A DNA stretch of 64,000 nucleotides. Source: Hydrogenophaga pseudoflava. Lineage in GTDB: Bacteria; Pseudomonadota; Gammaproteobacteria; Burkholderiales; Burkholderiaceae_C. This document shows positions 8,795 to 16,600 of this stretch, in pieces. Numbering within the stretch: position 1 is the stretch's first letter; every line of letters starts with the position of its first letter. A program made the translations under genes and the position numbers. The notes beneath the pieces were generated by a model that was not told where the DNA came from, made no database searches, and was given only the letters and a program-made list of their open reading frames with translations. The DNA lies in NCBI RefSeq assembly GCF_031020795.1, contig NZ_JAVHJP010000005.1, forward strand, positions 365,302 through 429,301, written 5' to 3'.

Positions 8795-9291
8795 GCCTCG
8801 TCTCCTTCGTCGGCCGCACCGGACTCGCGCGCCACGGTGAAAAAGTCCACCTTGGTCGATTGCGCGCGCGCGGCCCGGCGGGCCTGCTGCGCCGCCAGGT
8901 GCTGGCGCACCGGGTGCAGCAGGGCGCTGTCCAGCGTCTCGTGCTGCGCCGGGTCCTGCAGCAGCGCATCGGCCACGGCCGCCAGCTGGGCCTGCCGGTG
9001 GTTGCGCCCCATCACATAGGCCACGCCCACGGCGCTGTCCTCGCCACCCACGCGCAGCGCGCAGCGTGTGACCGTCATTTCGCCCAGGTTGAAACGTTCG
9101 CCGGTGCCACCGGCGCGGCCCTGCACCATGTACAGGCCGGTTTCGGGTTTGCGCAGCCACTGCAGCGGCGCCCCAGCCTGTTTCGACAGCGCCTGCTCCA
9201 GCAGCGGCAGGGGCGCGCGGCACAGCAGGGCCATCCAGTCGGGGCGCGGTGTGGGCCGGTTCGGCCCGGTGTTGTCAAACGCGTGAAACAT
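8791..9291 (-). CDS. phnG: C-P lyase core subunit PhnG
   Basis: A 166-residue subunit that pairs with PhnI at the centre of the C-P lyase core complex. The family pattern is visible in ETGLYMVQGRAGGTGERFNLGEM, in RCALRV and in YVMGRNHRQAQLAAVADALL. It is the first gene of the minus-strand C-P lyase operon, and its start lies 74 bp from that of the divergent regulator gene phnF. I see no strong ribosome-binding site before it. Confidence 0.93.
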   Translation of the reverse strand: MFHAFDNTGPNRPTPRPDWMALLCRAPLPLLEQALSKQAGAPLQWLRKPETGLYMVQGRAGGTGERFNLGEMTVTRCALRVGGEDSAVGVAYVMGRNHRQAQLAAVADALLQDPAQHETLDSALLHPVRQHLAAQQARRAARAQSTKVDFFTVARESGAADEGDEA

Positions 9292-9310
9292 CGTGGTGGT
9301 AGTCTGAAAT

Positions 9311-9331
9311 CTGTGTAGACAACTTGTTGTC
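9311..9331. promoter_or_regulatory. Putative PhnF operator in the phnG-phnF divergent promoter
   Basis: The 74-bp intergenic gap contains CTGTGTAGACAA (9311-9322), which resembles the palindrome before phnC. It overlaps a perfect 6-bp inverted repeat GACAAC-TT-GTTGTC (9318-9331). Either could be the PhnF binding site, and the position would let one regulator repress both phnG and its own gene. Binding is inferred from the shared motif and the family. Confidence 0.55.
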
Positions 9332-9365
9332 GATGCCCAGCTTAGGTTTCACCTGTGTCCCTTTC

Positions 9366-10124
9366 ATGACAAGAAACGCCGCCTCTTTCGCCCTGCTCCT
9401 GCCGGAGCCCGATCACAGCTTCTGGGCCCGCATCGCCCACGAACTGGCCGACGCCATCGGTCGCGGTATCTACGCGCCTGGCGAGCGCCTGCCCTCGGAG
9501 CACCTGCTGGCCGAGCAGTACGGCGTGAACCGCCACACCATCCGCCGTTCGCTGGCCAGCCTGGGCCAGATCGGCCTGGTGCGCTCCACGCAGGGCAGTG
9601 GCACCTACGTCGAGGACTTCGCGGTCGACCTGGTGCTGGGCCGCCGCACACGCCACCGCCAGAGCCTGGCGCAGGCCGGTCTGCCCGGCGGCATGCAGGT
9701 GCTGGCCTCGCGCAGCCTGCGCGCGAACGCCGATGTGGCGAAGGCGCTGGAGCTGCGCACCGGCAGCACGGTGCTGCACCTGCAGGTGATCGGCGACGGC
9801 GGTGGCCAGCCGCTGCACGTCAGCGACCGCTTCTTCCCCTGCCCGCGTTTTGCGGGACTGGACGATCTGGTTCGCCAGAGCGGCTCGATCACGCAGGCCT
9901 TCGCCGCCTGTGGCGTGGCCGACTACACACGGCGCCAGAGCCGCATCTCGGCGCGCCTGCCGGTGTCAGAGATCGCCGCCCACCTCAGGCAGCCCGCGGC
10001 CCATCCGGCGCTCTACGTCAGCAGTGTCAATGTCGACACCGACGGCGTGCCGATCGAGTACGCCTGCACCTGGTTCGCGGGCGACCGCGTCACCCTCACC
10101 GTGGACCACGACCATGTCGCATGA
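9366..10124 (+). CDS. phnF: GntR-family transcriptional regulator of phosphonate metabolism, PhnF
   Basis: A 252-residue repressor-type protein of the HutC/UTRA branch of GntR. The N-terminal winged helix covers about residues 20-83 (ELADAIGRGIYAPGERLPSE, then VNRHTIRRSLASL and QGSGTYVED). The C-terminal UTRA ligand domain covers about 95-250 and ends with the usual PIEYACTWFAGDRVTL. The ATG at 9366 is preferred over an upstream in-frame TTG at 9324, which would fall within the operator. It is divergent from phnG and shares the promoter region. Confidence 0.92.
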   Translation: MTRNAASFALLLPEPDHSFWARIAHELADAIGRGIYAPGERLPSEHLLAEQYGVNRHTIRRSLASLGQIGLVRSTQGSGTYVEDFAVDLVLGRRTRHRQSLAQAGLPGGMQVLASRSLRANADVAKALELRTGSTVLHLQVIGDGGGQPLHVSDRFFPCPRFAGLDDLVRQSGSITQAFAACGVADYTRRQSRISARLPVSEIAAHLRQPAAHPALYVSSVNVDTDGVPIEYACTWFAGDRVTLTVDHDHVA

Positions 10125-10827
10125 CGTACTCGCACCGCACCGTGTGGCCATCTACGCCGCGCCCCAGCCCGGCTCCGACTGGTGGGAGCGCGGCAGCGAG
10201 TGGCTGGGTCGCTGCGCGTCCCGCCGCTGCGCCCTGCCGATGCCGGAAGGGGCGAGGGTCGACCCGGCCGTTCTGACCGCCGTGACCGCCGACCCGCGCC
10301 GCTATGGCTGGCACGCCACGCTCAAGGCGCCGTTCCGGCTGTCGCGCCAGTCGAACCTCTGGGCCCTGCGCGATACGGTGGCGGCCATCTGTCGCGAACA
10401 CCGTCCGTTCGAGCTGGGCGATCTGCAGGTCACCCGGCTGGGTTCGTTCCTCGCCCTGCAGCCTGAGCAGGCGCCGGCGGCGCTGGGCGCGCTGGCCGAC
10501 GACTGTGTGCGCCGCCTGCAGCCGCTGGCCGCGCCCCTGAACGAGGCCGAGCTGGCGCGCCGCCGCCGTGCGCCGCTCACGCCCGAGGAAGACGCGCTGA
10601 TGCAGGCCTGGGGCTACCCCTGGGTGTTCGACAGGTTCCGTTTCCACTTCTCGCTCACCGGTCCGCTGGCCGGCGTGCCGGACGATGTGGTGGGTGGCCT
10701 GTGGGTGGCCGCCACGCGGCAGTTCGGCGCCCTGCCGCCGATGCGGCTGGACCGCCTCTCGATCTTCATCGAACCGTCGCCGGGCGCCGACTTCGTGCTG
10801 CTCGAACAGCTGGAGCTGGGCGCATGA
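10114..10827 (+). CDS. DUF1045 protein, 2H phosphoesterase-like, of phosphonate operons
   Basis: A 237-residue protein of the DUF1045 family that regularly accompanies phn genes. Two motifs of the 2H phosphoesterase type are visible, HATLKAP near residue 69 and HFSLTGP near 178, which in that superfamily supply the two catalytic histidines. Its exact substrate is unknown; a cyclic ribose phosphate product of the C-P lyase pathway is plausible, since that pathway makes a 1,2-cyclic phosphate. It overlaps phnF by 11 bp and phnN by 4 bp, so the three genes form one unit. Confidence 0.88.
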   Translation: MSHDVLAPHRVAIYAAPQPGSDWWERGSEWLGRCASRRCALPMPEGARVDPAVLTAVTADPRRYGWHATLKAPFRLSRQSNLWALRDTVAAICREHRPFELGDLQVTRLGSFLALQPEQAPAALGALADDCVRRLQPLAAPLNEAELARRRRAPLTPEEDALMQAWGYPWVFDRFRFHFSLTGPLAGVPDDVVGGLWVAATRQFGALPPMRLDRLSIFIEPSPGADFVLLEQLELGA

Positions 10828-11399
10828 CACACCGTCTGGTCTATGTGGTCGGCCCCTCGGGCGCCGGCAAGGACAGCGTGCTGCACCACCTGCGCGAGGC
10901 CTGGACCGGCATGCCGCCCGCGCACTGGGCGCGCCGCACCATCACGCGCGTGGCGCAGGCCGGGGGCGAGGCCAACGAGTGGGTGGACCGCCCGGCGTTC
11001 GAACGCCTGCAGCAGGCGGGCGCGTTCGCGATGCACTGGCAGGCCAACGGCCATGCCTACGGCGTGCGCCGTCCGGAGCTGGCGCCGCTGGCCAGCGGCC
11101 ATTGCGTGTTCGTCAACGGGTCCCGCGCCCACCTGCCGCAACTGCTCGCGCAGTGGCCCGAGGCCACGGTGGTGCAGATCTCGGCGCCGGCCGATGTGTT
11201 GCTGCAACGCCTGCGTGCGCGCAACCGGGAGAGCGTGCAGGCGATCTCGGACCGGCTCGCACGGGGCATTGATGTCGAACTGCCCGCGAGCGCGATCCGC
11301 ATCGTCAACGACGGCCCGCTCAGCGAAGCCGTCGACATGCTGCTGGCCGCGCTGCAGTCACGACTGGGCGAGCGCACCACCCGCGCGATGGCGCGGTGA
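10824..11399 (+). CDS. phnN: Ribose 1,5-bisphosphate phosphokinase PhnN
   Basis: A 191-residue kinase of the guanylate-kinase-like fold that phosphorylates ribose 1,5-bisphosphate to PRPP, the last step of the C-P lyase pathway. The P-loop GPSGAGKDSVL lies at residues 10-20, followed by RRTITR and the late RLRARNRES helix that contacts ATP. The ATG overlaps the DUF1045 stop as ATGA. Length matches the family. Confidence 0.93.
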   Translation: MTHRLVYVVGPSGAGKDSVLHHLREAWTGMPPAHWARRTITRVAQAGGEANEWVDRPAFERLQQAGAFAMHWQANGHAYGVRRPELAPLASGHCVFVNGSRAHLPQLLAQWPEATVVQISAPADVLLQRLRARNRESVQAISDRLARGIDVELPASAIRIVNDGPLSEAVDMLLAALQSRLGERTTRAMAR

Positions 11400-11497
11400 G
11401 GCCGGCGCCGGCATAGTTCTTCAGGACTATTCAGCGCGTCACCCGGGGCGCCGAAAACCTCCCCATGAGGCGCCGGTGCGCGCGCCAGGAGTTCAGC

Positions 11498-13063
11498 ATG
11501 TGGGGTGTGTCCAGGTTCCGGATCGGTGCGCGGCTGGCGGCCGGTTTCGGGTTGATGTTGTTGCTCATCGCGGGGCTGGTGGCGTCGTCGCTGCTGTCGC
11601 TGCGGCTGATCGGTCAGGAAAACAGCCAGCTGATCGACCACGAGATGGTGAAGGTGGCGGCGGTGTCGGTGATCGACACGGCCACGCGCGCCAATGGCCT
11701 GAACACGGCCGAACTGCTGCTGGTGGAGCCTTCGCAGATGCCGGTGGTGCAGGCGCGCATCGACGTCAACCGCAAGGCCATCGACGAGGCCCTGCTGACG
11801 CTGGACCGGCTGGTGGTGCGGCCTGAAGGCAAGGCCGCGCTGGCCGAGCTGCGCACCTCGCGCGCGGCCTATGTCGCCTCGTTCGTGAAGGTGGGTCCGC
11901 TGGTGAAGGCCGGGCGCATCGACGAGGCGCAGCAGCTCCTGAACAGCGAAACCCTGCCGGCGCTGGTGCGCCTGCAGCAACCCATCGACACCCTGCGTGC
12001 GCTGCAGGACCGGCTGGCCCATGAACGGGGCCAGGCCGTGGTCGACGCGATCGACGGTGCCCGGCTGCTGCAGATCGGCCTCGGCGCGGTGGCGCTGGTG
12101 CTGGGCCTGCTGGCCTCGGCGGTGCTGGCGCGCAGCATCGTGCAGCCGCTGCGCGAAGGCGTGGCGGTGGCCGGTCGCATCGCGGCCGGTGACCTCACGA
12201 AGGACGTGCCGGTGCAGGGCCGCGACGAGGTGGCCGAGCTGCTGCGTTCGCTGGGCACCATGCAGGACGGGCTGCGCAGCCTGGTGGGCCAGGTGCACCG
12301 CGGGGTCGACCATGTGGGCTCGGCCTCGGCGCAGATCGCCAGCGCCAACAAGGACCTGAGCGCGCGCACGGAGGCGCAGGCCAGTGCGCTGGAGCAGTCT
12401 GCCGCGTCGATGGAGCAGCTGAGCAGCGCGATCGCCCTGAACGCCGACAGCGCGCAGGCGGCCCGCACGCTGTCCACCGACGCCTCGCGGGCGGCCGAGG
12501 CCGGTGGCGAGACGGTGGCGGCGGTGGTGCGCACCATGCGCAGCATCGAGGACGCCTCGCGGCGCATCGCCGAAATCATCGGCGTGATCGACGGCATTGC
12601 CTTCCAGACCAACATCCTGGCGCTGAACGCGGCGGTGGAGGCGGCGCGGGCTGGCGAGCAGGGTCGCGGCTTTGCCGTGGTGGCCTCCGAGGTGCGGGCC
12701 CTGGCCAGCCGTTCGGCCGACGCGGCGCGGCAGATCAAGCAGCTGATCGAAGCCAGCGTGGACCAGGTGGGTTCGGGCACCGAACTGGCCGACCAGGCCG
12801 GCCACGCGATGACCGATGTGGTGGCGGCCATCCGCCGGGTGAACCAGCTGGTGGTGGACATCGCCGCCGCCATGCAGGAACAGAGCACCGGCGTGAGCCA
12901 GATGGGCGAGGCCATCACCCAGCTGGACCAGGCCACTCAGCAGAACGCGGCCCTGGTGGAAGAGACCGCCGCGGCCTCGCAGAGCCTGAACGACCAGGCG
13001 CGGGACCTGGTGGCCTCGGTGGCGGCGTTCCGGATCGAGCGCCGCGCGCTGCAGGCCGCCTGA
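11498..13063 (+). CDS. Methyl-accepting chemotaxis protein
   Basis: A 521-residue chemoreceptor. Two membrane segments (about 11-35 and 188-208) flank a periplasmic four-helix-type sensing domain of about 150 residues. A HAMP linker (about 209-262) and a long signalling coiled coil follow, with the conserved hairpin tip [20 protein letters not shown]. There is no C-terminal CheR-docking pentapeptide. I start at the ATG preceded by AGGAG; an earlier in-frame ATG (11465) lacks this. GCCGAAAA at 11450-11457 could be a weak flagellar sigma-28 -10 element. Ligand unknown. Confidence 0.93.
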   Translation: MWGVSRFRIGARLAAGFGLMLLLIAGLVASSLLSLRLIGQENSQLIDHEMVKVAAVSVIDTATRANGLNTAELLLVEPSQMPVVQARIDVNRKAIDEALLTLDRLVVRPEGKAALAELRTSRAAYVASFVKVGPLVKAGRIDEAQQLLNSETLPALVRLQQPIDTLRALQDRLAHERGQAVVDAIDGARLLQIGLGAVALVLGLLASAVLARSIVQPLREGVAVAGRIAAGDLTKDVPVQGRDEVAELLRSLGTMQDGLRSLVGQVHRGVDHVGSASAQIASANKDLSARTEAQASALEQSAASMEQLSSAIALNADSAQAARTLSTDASRAAEAGGETVAAVVRTMRSIEDASRRIAEIIGVIDGIAFQTNILALNAAVEAARAGEQGRGFAVVASEVRALASRSADAARQIKQLIEASVDQVGSGTELADQAGHAMTDVVAAIRRVNQLVVDIAAAMQEQSTGVSQMGEAITQLDQATQQNAALVEETAAASQSLNDQARDLVASVAAFRIERRALQAA

Positions 13064-13085
13064 GGCCCGCAGCGCAGCGGATGGA

Positions 13086-13751
13086 TCACTTCACTTCGGT
13101 GACGAACTGCTCCAGCGGGCGGCGCACCTTCTTCAGGTTCGCCAGCCAGTCGCCTTCAGCGGCGCGGTAGCCCAGCGGCACGATGGCCACGCTGCGCAGG
13201 CCGCGCTCGCGCAGCTTCAGGATCTCGTCCAGCTTGGCGGGGTCGAAGCCTTCCATCGGCGTCGCGTCGACCTCTTCGAACGCGGCCGCGATCAGCGCGG
13301 CGCCCAGGCCGATGTAGGCCTGGCGGGCGGCGTGGTTGAAGTTCACTTCCGCGTCGCGCTGCGGGTAGCTGTTCAGCAGCATCTGGCGGTAGTTCTCCCA
13401 GCCTTCGTTGGTGAAGCCGCGCTCGGTGTTCACCAGGTCGAACATGTGGTTGATGCGCTCGGCCGTGTAGGTGTCCCAGGCCGCGAACACCAGCAGGTGC
13501 GAGCCGTCGGTGATCTGGGCCTGGTTCCAGGCGATGGGCTGGATCTGCTCGCGCACGGCCTTGCTGGTGACGACGAAGATCTCGAAGGGCTGCAGGCCGC
13601 TGGAGGTGGGCGCCAGGCGCGCCGCCTCGACGATGCGGTCCACCTTGTCCTGCGGCACGGCGCGGGACGGGTCCATCTTCTTGGTGGCGTAGCGCCACTG
13701 CAGTTTGTCCAGCAGGACGGGGGCGTGGGTGGGTTGCGACAGGTCGCTCAT
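13086..13751 (-). CDS. NAD(P)H nitroreductase / oxidoreductase of the NfsB type
   Basis: A 221-residue flavoprotein of the nitroreductase family, expected to bind FMN and reduce nitroaromatics or quinones with NAD(P)H. The motif RYATKKMDPSRAVP near residue 20, the APTSSGLQPFEIFVV block and the C-terminal VAIVPLGYRAAEGDWLANLKKVRRP are characteristic. The ATG at 13751 is followed by an acceptable N-terminus; 16 further upstream codons would be low-complexity. It converges on the chemoreceptor gene with a 22-bp gap. Confidence 0.9.
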   Translation of the reverse strand: MSDLSQPTHAPVLLDKLQWRYATKKMDPSRAVPQDKVDRIVEAARLAPTSSGLQPFEIFVVTSKAVREQIQPIAWNQAQITDGSHLLVFAAWDTYTAERINHMFDLVNTERGFTNEGWENYRQMLLNSYPQRDAEVNFNHAARQAYIGLGAALIAAAFEEVDATPMEGFDPAKLDEILKLRERGLRSVAIVPLGYRAAEGDWLANLKKVRRPLEQFVTEVK

Positions 13752-13958
13752 GGAACGGGTTCTCCGGGGTGGTGGGGCGCCCGCACCATGCGGGCGCATG
13801 GAGAAATCATGACGCGGTGCAGCAATCGGCGCTGCCGCCCGTGGGGATCACGGCCACCGGAACGCCTTTGTTCCCGCTGTCCGGCGGTGCGGCGGCGGAT
13901 GGGGTATATGGCGCGGCCCGCCGGCTTGTCATCAAAACGGGTGATCCGGGAGGCCGCC

Positions 13959-14010
13959 GGTCCCTAGTCGGAAGGATGTCACCGCCACACCGCGCTCCTA
14001 CATTGGCCCC
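13959..14010 (+). promoter_or_regulatory. Shared promoter motif before the nine-gene operon (copy A)
   Basis: The elements are GGTCCCT (13959-13965), GGATG (13974-13978), 17 bases, TCCTA (13996-14000) and TTGGCCCC just after. The same blocks with the same 17-base spacer stand before the M15 peptidase gene and before the 66-residue peptide gene. The spacing suits a sigma-70-like promoter with weak -35 and -10 boxes and an activator site upstream. The start codon is 72 bp after TCCTA. The rest of the 321-bp gap (13752-13958) shows no gene. Confidence 0.65.
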
Positions 14011-14072
14011 ACCCCGCGCACCGGTCCGTCCATCGGACCCGGGCCACGGGGCCACCCCTTGCAGGAGCGGAC

Positions 14073-16598
14073 ATGGCAAGCGACGAGCAGGTTCTGTTGA
14101 TGAGCAACCAGCTGCAGGCTTTCGAGCTCAAGTCCCTGGTGCTCAAGCCCACGGCGCGCCCGGCGACCACCGTGGTGGCGGAGACACCGGTGCCGGTGAG
14201 CCCGGACGGCAGCCTGCAGCCCCAGGTGCTCTACGAGGCCTCCGACGACGCCAACGCCCGCTACCAGCTGCCCCGCTACGAATGGAACATGGTCGGCGGC
14301 CGCCACACGTCGCGCTTGCGCCTGCGCACGGCCGACGACGATCCGCACGGCCCGCTGGGCTGGCTGAACATCGAGCTGCTGGCGGTGCACGCCGTCGACG
14401 CGCGCTTCGCCATGCGCACCATCCCCCACACCGCGACGCTGCGCCTGGGCTACGAAATGCCGGTGGTGAGTTCCGGCGAGCCGGAGGCCCCGCCCTGGGA
14501 AGGCCAGTGGGAAAACACCGACCCCGCCACGCGGGGCATGACCCGTCTGGTGATCGGGCGGCGGGCCGACGGCGGTTGGTCCATGCACGGCTTCGGCAAG
14601 TGCCACCCCAGCGACTGCGACTGGGGCGAGACCACGGCCATGCTCTCGGGCGATGCGCTGATCGGCGTCTACGCCTTCGGCTTCAAGGTCACCACCCTCA
14701 CCGCCCGCCGCAGCGGCCAGACGCTGGTGGTGGACGTGCTGGACGACTACACCGACGCCGATGGCCGCACCGACCGCCTGAGCCAGTACGTCATGGCCCG
14801 CTCGGTGGCCGCCGCGCCCGCCCAGCCGCTGATCTGGGAGGCGCTCGGCCCGCTGAACCCGCTGGGCGGCAGCGTGCACCGCTGCACGCTGCCGTTCCAC
14901 GCCCAGGAGGACTACGACCGCATCCACCAGATCATCACCTCGCCGGTGCACCGTGCGCGGCTGGAGGTGGTGTGCAAGGCCACGGTCGGCCAGCGCACCT
15001 GGCAGCAGTGGTGGCTGCACGACCGGCCGGCGGTGGCGCCGGTGCGGCCGGACATCGACGTGGTCCGCATCAGCCCCGCGGTGCTGAACACGCTGCGCAC
15101 CAGGCCGGTGGCGGCGGCGGTGCCCCGGATGCCGGCGATCGCCAGCCTGCGGGCCGAGCGCGCCAGCGTGGCCACGCTGGCGCTGGCCCGGGGTGTGCGC
15201 CGCCCGCACCATGAGCCCGATCTGGACGAGGCGCTGTCCAGGGAAGAGGCCGCGCGCGTGCTGCGCACCCTGCCGCGGCGCGTGGCCATCGACAAGAAGG
15301 GCCGGCCGGTGCTGGTGCGGCGCGAGGCCGAGTGCACCCAGTCGCTGGCCTGCACCTTCGACCCCCAGGCCGACGGCTACATGCTCGACGCGCCGCGCGA
15401 CCCCTCGCAGGCCCATGTGCTGTTCAAGCACGACCTGGTCGCGGACGGGCAGAGCGTCACCTTCTTCCAGGACTCCCTGGTGCGCGACCAGGTCTATTTC
15501 GAGCCGCAGGAGTTCCGGCTCGCACGCAGCGACGCCAGCCCCTTCCTGCCCTCGCTGGTGTTCGCCATCACCGACGTCGCCACCGAGAGCGAGGCGCTGA
15601 GCTACCGGGTGCGGCTGGCGTTCCAGGCGCGGCCCCACCTCGGACAGGCCTTCGTGCTGCTGGCGCGCCAGCACTTCGGCCCCGCCGCGCGGCTGACCGC
15701 GCTCACCCCCCGGTCGGCCCGGCTCACCCTGGGCGTGCCGACCGCCGACGGTGCGCCCCCGGCGCTGCTGGAGCGGCCCGACGCGGTGATCCGCTTCGAC
15801 GAGGGCATCACCGACGAGCTGTCGCTGGACGAGGCGCAGTTCGTGCGCCTGGCCGCCGCCTTCCAGTCGCCGGCCGGCATCGGCATGCAGGGCTGGGTGA
15901 CAGCCACCATCAGCGACGGCACGCAGGTCGACATTCCGCTGGTGGTCTCGCTCAAGGACAACACCGGCAGCGTGTTCGATCCGCAGCTGCTGCGCCCGGA
16001 CCCGGACGGCGTGCCGGGCCACTGCGTCGTCACCCTGCGCAACCGCATCGAGAGCCCGGTGCGCGTCAACGGGGTCCACGCCCAGGAGCTGGGCGTCTGG
16101 ACCGACCCGGCCACCGGCGTGCCGCAGACCGTGACCGTGCGGCCCCTGGATCTGCCGCCGGCCGCGCCGGTGCTGCCGGGCCAGACCGTGGACCTGCGCT
16201 TCGCCGTCACGCCGGCGGCGTTTCCGCTGCTGTCGATCACCCCGGCGCTGGACCTGGACATCCAGCCCGACCTCGCTCGGCTGATGGGGCAGCTCACCGT
16301 CACCGAGGCCTTCACCGAGGCCACCTTCGAGGTGCAGGTGTCGGCCAGCCCGCTGTTCTTCGGCCCCGGTGCGCTGACGGCGCTGCGGGTCGAGTTCGAC
16401 GATGGTCCGGTGGTCGCGCTCGATGCCGGCACCCTGGTGCAGACGGTGAGTCTGCGCAAGCCGGTGGTGGCGCGCATCCTGGGCCTGGAGCCCGGTTACC
16501 GCTACCGCCTGGTGGCGGTGGATGCGCAGCGCGGCGAGCGGGTGCACGAAGGGCTGGCCGGGGTCGGTCACCTGCAAGTGAGCCTGCCACAGGGGTGA
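14073..16598 (+). CDS. Large beta-rich protein of unknown function, first gene of the nine-gene operon
   Basis: An 841-residue protein that I do not recognise as a whole. Residues 142-240 hold a compact module with the signature GKCHPSDCDWGE (C177 and C182) followed by strands and YTDADGRTDRL; similar modules occur, from memory, in scattered bacterial proteins of unknown role. Residues 1-130 and 270-840 are predicted beta-rich, with late PDGVPGHCVVTLRNRIESPVRVNGV resembling an immunoglobulin-like fold. There is no signal peptide or membrane segment, so it is probably cytoplasmic. The stop is 2 bp before the next start. GC content and codon use match the host. Confidence 0.8.
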   Translation: MASDEQVLLMSNQLQAFELKSLVLKPTARPATTVVAETPVPVSPDGSLQPQVLYEASDDANARYQLPRYEWNMVGGRHTSRLRLRTADDDPHGPLGWLNIELLAVHAVDARFAMRTIPHTATLRLGYEMPVVSSGEPEAPPWEGQWENTDPATRGMTRLVIGRRADGGWSMHGFGKCHPSDCDWGETTAMLSGDALIGVYAFGFKVTTLTARRSGQTLVVDVLDDYTDADGRTDRLSQYVMARSVAAAPAQPLIWEALGPLNPLGGSVHRCTLPFHAQEDYDRIHQIITSPVHRARLEVVCKATVGQRTWQQWWLHDRPAVAPVRPDIDVVRISPAVLNTLRTRPVAAAVPRMPAIASLRAERASVATLALARGVRRPHHEPDLDEALSREEAARVLRTLPRRVAIDKKGRPVLVRREAECTQSLACTFDPQADGYMLDAPRDPSQAHVLFKHDLVADGQSVTFFQDSLVRDQVYFEPQEFRLARSDASPFLPSLVFAITDVATESEALSYRVRLAFQARPHLGQAFVLLARQHFGPAARLTALTPRSARLTLGVPTADGAPPALLERPDAVIRFDEGITDELSLDEAQFVRLAAAFQSPAGIGMQGWVTATISDGTQVDIPLVVSLKDNTGSVFDPQLLRPDPDGVPGHCVVTLRNRIESPVRVNGVHAQELGVWTDPATGVPQTVTVRPLDLPPAAPVLPGQTVDLRFAVTPAAFPLLSITPALDLDIQPDLARLMGQLTVTEAFTEATFEVQVSASPLFFGPGALTALRVEFDDGPVVALDAGTLVQTVSLRKPVVARILGLEPGYRYRLVAVDAQRGERVHEGLAGVGHLQVSLPQG

Positions 16599-16600
16599 CC

